A stretch of 6,617 nt of DNA from an uncultured Gammaproteobacteria bacterium. Its GTDB lineage: Bacteria; Pseudomonadota; Gammaproteobacteria; Pseudomonadales; Pseudohongiellaceae. Below are positions 5,237-6,617 of this stretch, in pieces. The position numbers and the translations under genes are program-made. The notes below the pieces were generated by a model, which did not search any database, had not been told where the DNA came from, and saw only the letters and a program-made list of their open reading frames with translations. Positions within the stretch are counted from its first letter, which is position 1, and each line of letters starts with the position of its first letter. The DNA lies in NCBI GenBank assembly GCA_903926285.1, contig CAIYIP010000405.1:1-6617 (forward strand). The letters are read 5' to 3'.

Positions 5237-6460
5237 TCAGAATGAGGTGTACAGCATCAGTGTCGTCATGCGATCGCCGTTGGCGGGAGCGCCGTCGTAG
5301 GCATTGCCGGAATACGTGGTGTGATTCAGCTGGAGCTGCACATTCTGGACTATAACGTAAGTCCCGCCGACCATCAGCGCGTTGTCAGTGCTGGCAACGG
5401 CCTTGCCATTGTCACCGCGCCGGTAGCCCAGCAGAACCGTTGCCTTGCCTGGAATGACGCCCAGTTGTCCTGTCAGCGCCACTGCGGTTCGGTCATTGGG
5501 GTTACTGTTGAAAAGATTGTGGGTGTTTGCGCCGGCCGCACTGCCCGTAGCATTCGCATAGGACAAATAGATGCCGAGTGGCTTGTCGCCAAATGCGCCC
5601 TGCATCTGCGCATCGACAGCCCAGGCTTTCGTGTCGACTGTCGTCAGCAGATCCGGTTCCGTTGCGCTGCCGCTCCAGGACTGCGCGCCAAATCCCACAT
5701 CCCAGATGCCGACGCGCGGCGTCGCGGCCAGGCGCAAGTAATTCGCAGTAGGTGAACCGGTTTTGTCGCCTACAGCACGAGGCGACCACTTGCTGAAATT
5801 GGCGAAGTACTGCGCATTGCTGGCCACCAGCGCAAAACCCTGGGCTCTGGTTGCGGTGCCGATGTACTGCTGGGCGGAGACTGCAGTGCGATCTTCCGCG
5901 ACACGGGCAAAGCGCAGGGCTCCGGTATTGAGCATCTCAAAGCCATAGGACACGCCTTGGGTCGAAGTGCTGAACGGAATCCCGCCTACCTTGATGCTGC
6001 CCACGTCCTTCATGAACGGCATTTTCAGGCCGCTGACCAGTGGATCGTTTCCGTGAACATCCAGTTCGACCAAAACCCCGATGTTCTCGTTGACGCGCCC
6101 GCCCAGCATAAGCAGCAATTCATCCGGAAACTGGAATTCTCCATCATTGGTCGTGTTCGTTCCCGGCACCTTCGGGCCATTCGATTGCTGATAACGCATC
6201 TTGCCGACGACGCCGGCATTGAGTACGACAGGCAGCGACAGGCCATTGGCTTCGAGCCTGGCCTGCCCACCGACGATGTTATAACCGCCGGCCTTGAACA
6301 CCCTCCCGAAGGAATTCAGCGTCGGAAAGTTCTGGAAATGGCAGGTCGCGCAAGGCATGCCGGTCTGCCGTGCGAACATCGAGGCGGCATGGGCCGGCAG
6401 CGCAGTTGCCAAAGTCATGCTTAACAGTAGGGCTGCGCGAATGAGTTTAAGTGGATTCAT
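5237..6460 (-). CDS. Cyc2-like fused cytochrome c/outer-membrane porin
   Basis: A protein of 407 residues. It starts with a signal peptide (1-25, MNPLKLIRA...ALPAHA, cleavage before ASMFA). The cytochrome segment FARQTGMPCATCH follows, with heme ligands Cys37, Cys40 and His41, and then FQNFPTLNSFGRVFKAGGY. About residue 75 onwards is a long run of alternating polar/hydrophobic strands rich in Gly, Asn and aromatics. It ends LMLYTSF, with a terminal Phe as expected for an outer-membrane beta-barrel. One heme motif plus a barrel is the architecture of Cyc2, the Fe(II)-oxidising outer-membrane cytochrome of acidophilic and neutrophilic iron oxidisers. The iron role is inferred from this layout, and other redox partners are possible. 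ATG 6460 (AAGG about 11 bases upstream) gives a clean signal peptide. ATG 6520 would add 20 residues and has no ribosome-binding site. Confidence 0.85.
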   Translation of the reverse strand: MNPLKLIRAALLLSMTLATALPAHAASMFARQTGMPCATCHFQNFPTLNSFGRVFKAGGYNIVGGQARLEANGLSLPVVLNAGVVGKMRYQQSNGPKVPGTNTTNDGEFQFPDELLLMLGGRVNENIGVLVELDVHGNDPLVSGLKMPFMKDVGSIKVGGIPFSTSTQGVSYGFEMLNTGALRFARVAEDRTAVSAQQYIGTATRAQGFALVASNAQYFANFSKWSPRAVGDKTGSPTANYLRLAATPRVGIWDVGFGAQSWSGSATEPDLLTTVDTKAWAVDAQMQGAFGDKPLGIYLSYANATGSAAGANTHNLFNSNPNDRTAVALTGQLGVIPGKATVLLGYRRGDNGKAVASTDNALMVGGTYVIVQNVQLQLNHTTYSGNAYDGAPANGDRMTTLMLYTSF

Positions 6461-6584
6461 TGAAACGGGAACCTTGGGCGGCTGAGTGGAAATAGAGAAT
6501 TGCGTGTGCCTCCCAGCCATTAACTAAATGCATGCTGCTGCGACCGTCATGGTGCAAAGATGAATCCAAATGGAGCCTGGCAAC

Positions 6585-6598
6585 TTGATACATATCAA
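6585..6598 (-). promoter_or_regulatory. Perfect FNR/ANR-type binding site
   Basis: TTGATACATATCAA is an exact match to the FNR consensus TTGAT-N4-ATCAA, and the four central bases keep the whole 14-mer fully palindromic apart from the central pair order (ACAT/ATGT). It lies 124 bases upstream of the cytochrome start at 6460. If it acts at the usual -41.5 position on the minus strand, transcription would begin near 6550. A poor -10 (CATCTT, 6562-6557) then sits at the right place, as is common for activator-dependent promoters. Regulation by oxygen or redox state through an FNR/CRP-family regulator is inferred. The site could also serve a rightward gene beyond the window. Confidence 0.7.
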
Positions 6599-6617
6599 AA
6601 TCTAACCCATCAAATAA

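Noticed and set aside
5034..5300. Plus-strand open frame of 88 codons across the repeats
   Set aside because: It begins inside the REP-like repeat, runs antisense to the MFS fragment and the cytochrome end, and has no recognisable features.
6461..6520. N-terminal extension of the cytochrome-porin from ATG 6520
   Set aside because: No Shine-Dalgarno sequence lies before it, and it would bury the signal peptide behind 20 polar residues. ATG 6460 gives a normal secretion signal.

Overview
The window looks like chromosomal DNA from a Gram-negative proteobacterium, probably beta- or gammaproteobacterial. The evidence is an Escherichia coli-type phosphoglucomutase, a lipobox lipoprotein, an outer-membrane cytochrome-porin with a C-terminal Phe, a textbook FNR-type operator, and intergenic repeats resembling REP/RAYT elements. 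I cannot name the species. No tRNA, rRNA, CRISPR array or intact transposase gene is visible.

Left part (1-2200): a leftward operon-like cluster. In transcription order it holds a doubtful 34-codon reading frame, a 55-codon membrane peptide joined to it by an ATGA overlap, a lipoprotein of about 190 residues with a possible Cys-His-Asp triad, and a membrane-anchored DUF3750 protein. Two copies of a 52-bp direct repeat bracket the cluster (1-52 and 2148-2199). About 400 bp of apparently non-coding, repeat-bearing DNA lies after the DUF3750 gene, including a very GC-rich hairpin.

Middle (2355-3221): a tight rightward pair, divergent from the cluster. The first protein is of unknown function with a weak resemblance to DUF4255/Pvc16-type proteins. 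The second is a small membrane protein that resembles the Pycsar transmembrane effector family (PycTM, DUF5706-like). No nucleotide cyclase lies beside it in the window. The two genes share a reading frame and are separated only by one TAG and one further codon. This pair is the best candidate for an undescribed system.

Right part (3294-6617): pgm (phosphoglucomutase) points right and converges on a leftward gene for a Cyc2-like fusion of a monoheme cytochrome c and an outer-membrane barrel. The 290 bp between them hold a REP-like repeat cluster and a broken fragment of a major facilitator (MFS) transporter. Upstream of the cytochrome gene, near the right edge, is a perfect FNR/ANR palindrome. 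This suggests oxygen- or redox-responsive expression of an outer-membrane electron-transfer protein, possibly for iron oxidation.

The blocks look functionally independent: central sugar-phosphate metabolism, outer-membrane redox chemistry, an envelope operon of unknown role and a possible defence pair. Repeat-rich spacers separate several of them.
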